Source: Paenibacillus sp. PvR098
GTDB lineage: Bacteria; Bacillota; Bacilli; Paenibacillales; NBRC-103111
Direction of reading: 5' to 3'
DNA length: 64,000 bases
Assembly: GCF_017833255.1 (NCBI RefSeq)
Contig: NZ_JAFIBU010000001.1
Span: 3,104,501-3,168,500, forward strand
In this document: positions 62,519 through 64,000 of the stretch, in pieces
Position numbering within the stretch: the first letter of the stretch is position 1
How the letters are laid out: every line of letters begins with the position of its first letter
Translations under genes and position numbers: made by a program
Notes under the pieces: model-generated
Database searches by the model: none
What the model saw: only the letters and a program-made list of their open reading frames with translations
Told to the model about the DNA's origin: nothing

Positions 62519-63075
62519 CTTGACACCTCCTGATTCGTATGAGAGGTGGAGGGACTTACATGTGAAATCATTTCCTCGGATTCATGTATCTGCATGTATT
62601 GATTAACATCCTCATTAGCAAACAAAATGCGGTATAACTTTATAATGACGATCAGCGCCATACCGACACCCATAACAATACCCGTTCCGTAAATCAGCGT
62701 TAGCGGCAAGCCGGTCGCCGGCGCGGTACTGCCAGCGTTAAGAAGCGTAATTTTCCAGCTTCCTTCAACCACCAGGTAGAGAACAAACAGCAGAATCACA
62801 TTGCTGATAATAAATACGATCTTTTTCAGCGGTTTTGATAGTCTTTTGACAAGCATATCGACACCCAGATGTGAATTGTCCTTGAATGCAGCAACTGCGC
62901 CGAGAAGCACGAGCCAGATGAACAGAAATCTGGCCATTTCCTCGGACCAGGTAATTCCGGAGTTAAACAAGTAGCGCAGCACGACATTTCCAAAAACCAG
63001 GATAGCCATGAGCGATAGCGCAAAAGCGATGAAACCGTTAAACAGATGCTCAACAGCCTTCCCTACATTTTTCAC
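62515..63075 (-). CDS. dctQ: TRAP transporter small permease
   Basis: 186 residues with four membrane helices. GTG 63075 follows GAGGGGG by 8 nt; a longer in-frame start to 63141 has no site. The signature region is RYLFNSGITWSEEMARFLFIWLVLLGAVAAFKDNSHLGVDML. It forms the membrane complex with DctM. The tail is Ser/Glu-rich. Confidence 0.94.
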   Translation of the reverse strand: MKNVGKAVEHLFNGFIAFALSLMAILVFGNVVLRYLFNSGITWSEEMARFLFIWLVLLGAVAAFKDNSHLGVDMLVKRLSKPLKKIVFIISNVILLFVLYLVVEGSWKITLLNAGSTAPATGLPLTLIYGTGIVMGVGMALIVIIKLYRILFANEDVNQYMQIHESEEMISHVSPSTSHTNQEVSR

Positions 63076-63153
63076 GCAGATTTCCCCCTCACTTATAATC
63101 AGATCAGTGTTTACCGAAGTCATTCTAAGCAGCCAGCCCATATTGAGCGGTAT

Positions 63154-63216
63154 TTTTTTATAACATCAGAAAGCGGATCTTCCAGATCAAGTGATCCTTT
63201 CTGATGTTATAAAAAA
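63154..63216 (-). repeat. 20-bp perfect inverted repeat between dctP and dctQ
   Basis: TTTTTTATAACATCAGAAAG (63154-63173) and CTTTCTGATGTTATAAAAAA (63197-63216), a 20-bp stem; the loop carries inner GATC arms (63176-63179, 63193-63196). Because the A/T runs are part of the stem it is not a standard terminator. In binding-protein operons such hairpins often stabilise the upstream message. Confidence 0.85.
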
Positions 63217-63258
63217 GGGGCTGGGTGTGCCAAACCCTCGCGCTTCCTTCCTTTGCAG

Positions 63259-64000
63259 TTATTGCGCTTCTGCCTTAATCTTTTCTACCATTTCTTTACC
63301 CCAAGGATATTTCTTGTAGAATTCCTCGTACAATGGAGCTGCGGCATCCTGCATCGCCTTCTTGAAGTTGTCGTCCGGCGTGATGAACTGCAAGCCCTTT
63401 TCCTGCAGGAATTTCTTATCCGCTTCAAAGCTGTCTTCAAGCAGCTTCCACTCATGGCTTGCCGCTTCTTTCGATGCATCTTGGATAACCTGCTGCTGTT
63501 CCGGCGTCAGTGTATCCCAGAATTTCTTGTTGATGATATACATATTAGGGCTGAACATGTGATTGGATTCCAGCACATACTTTTGCACCTCATACCAACC
63601 GGATGCGCGTAAGGTAGCGATCGGGTTATCCTGACCGTCAACCACCTTTTGCTCGAGTGCTGTAAACACCTCGGAAATCGGCAGCGGCGATACGTTGGCT
63701 TTCATGGCTTGACCCAGTGCGATGTAGTTCGGAATGTTAGGCAAACGGAGTCGGAAGCCTTTGAAATCCTCCATGCTGTTAAGCGGCTTGGTGCTGGAGA
63801 ACATCCGGAACCCGTTAGCGCTCCAAGCGAGCACTTTCACGCCGTGTTTGCTTTCCATATCTTCAGACATCTCTTGACCGATTGGACCGTCAAACACTTT
63901 CTTGGCATGGGTAAAGTTTTCAAACAGGAACGGCCATTCGCCGACCTGCATTTTCTCAATATCCGCCTGCATAATCAGCCCCGGGATCCCCATCTCGATC
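63259..64000 (-). CDS. dctP: TRAP transporter substrate-binding protein, first DctP (5' end outside window)
   Basis: The C-terminal 247 residues are in the window. The DctP block SMEDFKGFRLRLPNIPNYIALGQAMKANVSPLPISEVFTALEQKVVDGQDNP is complete, and FDGPIGQEM and NKKFWDTLTPEQQQVIQDAS are family landmarks. It is followed by a 20-bp inverted repeat and then dctQ, so it is the first visible gene of the TRAP operon. The signal peptide lies beyond the window edge. Confidence 0.93.
   Translation of the reverse strand, partial: IEMGIPGLIMQADIEKMQVGEWPFLFENFTHAKKVFDGPIGQEMSEDMESKHGVKVLAWSANGFRMFSSTKPLNSMEDFKGFRLRLPNIPNYIALGQAMKANVSPLPISEVFTALEQKVVDGQDNPIATLRASGWYEVQKYVLESNHMFSPNMYIINKKFWDTLTPEQQQVIQDASKEAASHEWKLLEDSFEADKKFLQEKGLQFITPDDNFKKAMQDAAAPLYEEFYKKYPWGKEMVEKIKAEAQ

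Noticed and set aside
1-64000. tRNA, rRNA, CRISPR arrays, insertion sequences and prophage genes
   Set aside because: None recognised on either strand; isolated repeats found are operators or hairpins.

Overview
The window looks like chromosome from a moderate-GC, spore-forming member of the Bacillota, most likely Paenibacillus or a close relative. The inference rests on gene content: YesM/YesN-type two-component genes beside CUT1 sugar ABC transporters, a PdaA-type deacetylase, strong GGAGG-type ribosome binding sites, Fur, cre and yybP-ykoY elements of Bacillus type, and a glutaminyl-tRNA synthetase. I saw no rRNA, tRNA, CRISPR array, prophage or intact insertion sequence. Most genes lie on the minus strand in short operons closed by clear intrinsic terminators.

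Region 1-10 kb: a partial methyltransferase, a PQQ-type sugar dehydrogenase lipoprotein, Dps, an overlapping kinase/SMP-30 pair, a czcD-czcO metal efflux pair with an ArsR/SmtB-like operator, DUF72 and EcsC proteins, and three small proteins of unknown role. Region 10-21 kb: glnS, then a sugar-sensing and uptake locus. A membrane-anchored sugar-binding protein, a histidine kinase and an AraC-type response regulator precede a binding protein and two permeases, with a cre site between the two units. An MFS transporter and an 891-bp decayed stretch follow; the stretch holds a frameshifted PH-domain pseudogene and a parS-like palindrome. Region 21-31 kb: a TVP38-type membrane protein, a Fur-boxed ferric iron ABC operon, an orphan non-coding stretch, stress proteins, cardiolipin synthase, pdaA, a DsbA/FrnE protein and a small EamA transporter.

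Region 31-41 kb: a fixABCX electron-bifurcating ETF operon, catalase, a cold-shock protein, a TerC-type manganese exporter under a complete yybP-ykoY riboswitch, and metNIQ behind a promoter-leader-terminator arrangement that does not look like an S-box. Region 41-48 kb: an old yellow enzyme, a three-gene mannose/GDP-mannose glycosylation cluster, and a chemoreceptor.

Region 48-64 kb is a sugar-acid region on the minus strand. A TRAP transporter (dctP, dctQ, dctM, then a second dctP) is co-directional with a 2-hydroxyacid dehydrogenase, a U32-like protein, an IclR regulator, an FAH-fold enzyme and an alpha-ketoglutarate semialdehyde dehydrogenase. Separate units follow: uxaC; a TyrR-like regulator that has lost the sigma-54 contact loop; and an anion MFS transporter with an amidase. 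Three copies of a TATGCR-N4-YGCATA operator lie in front of the MFS-amidase pair. The likely overall role is import and non-phosphorylative oxidation of a plant-derived sugar acid to 2-oxoglutarate; the substrate cannot be read from sequence.
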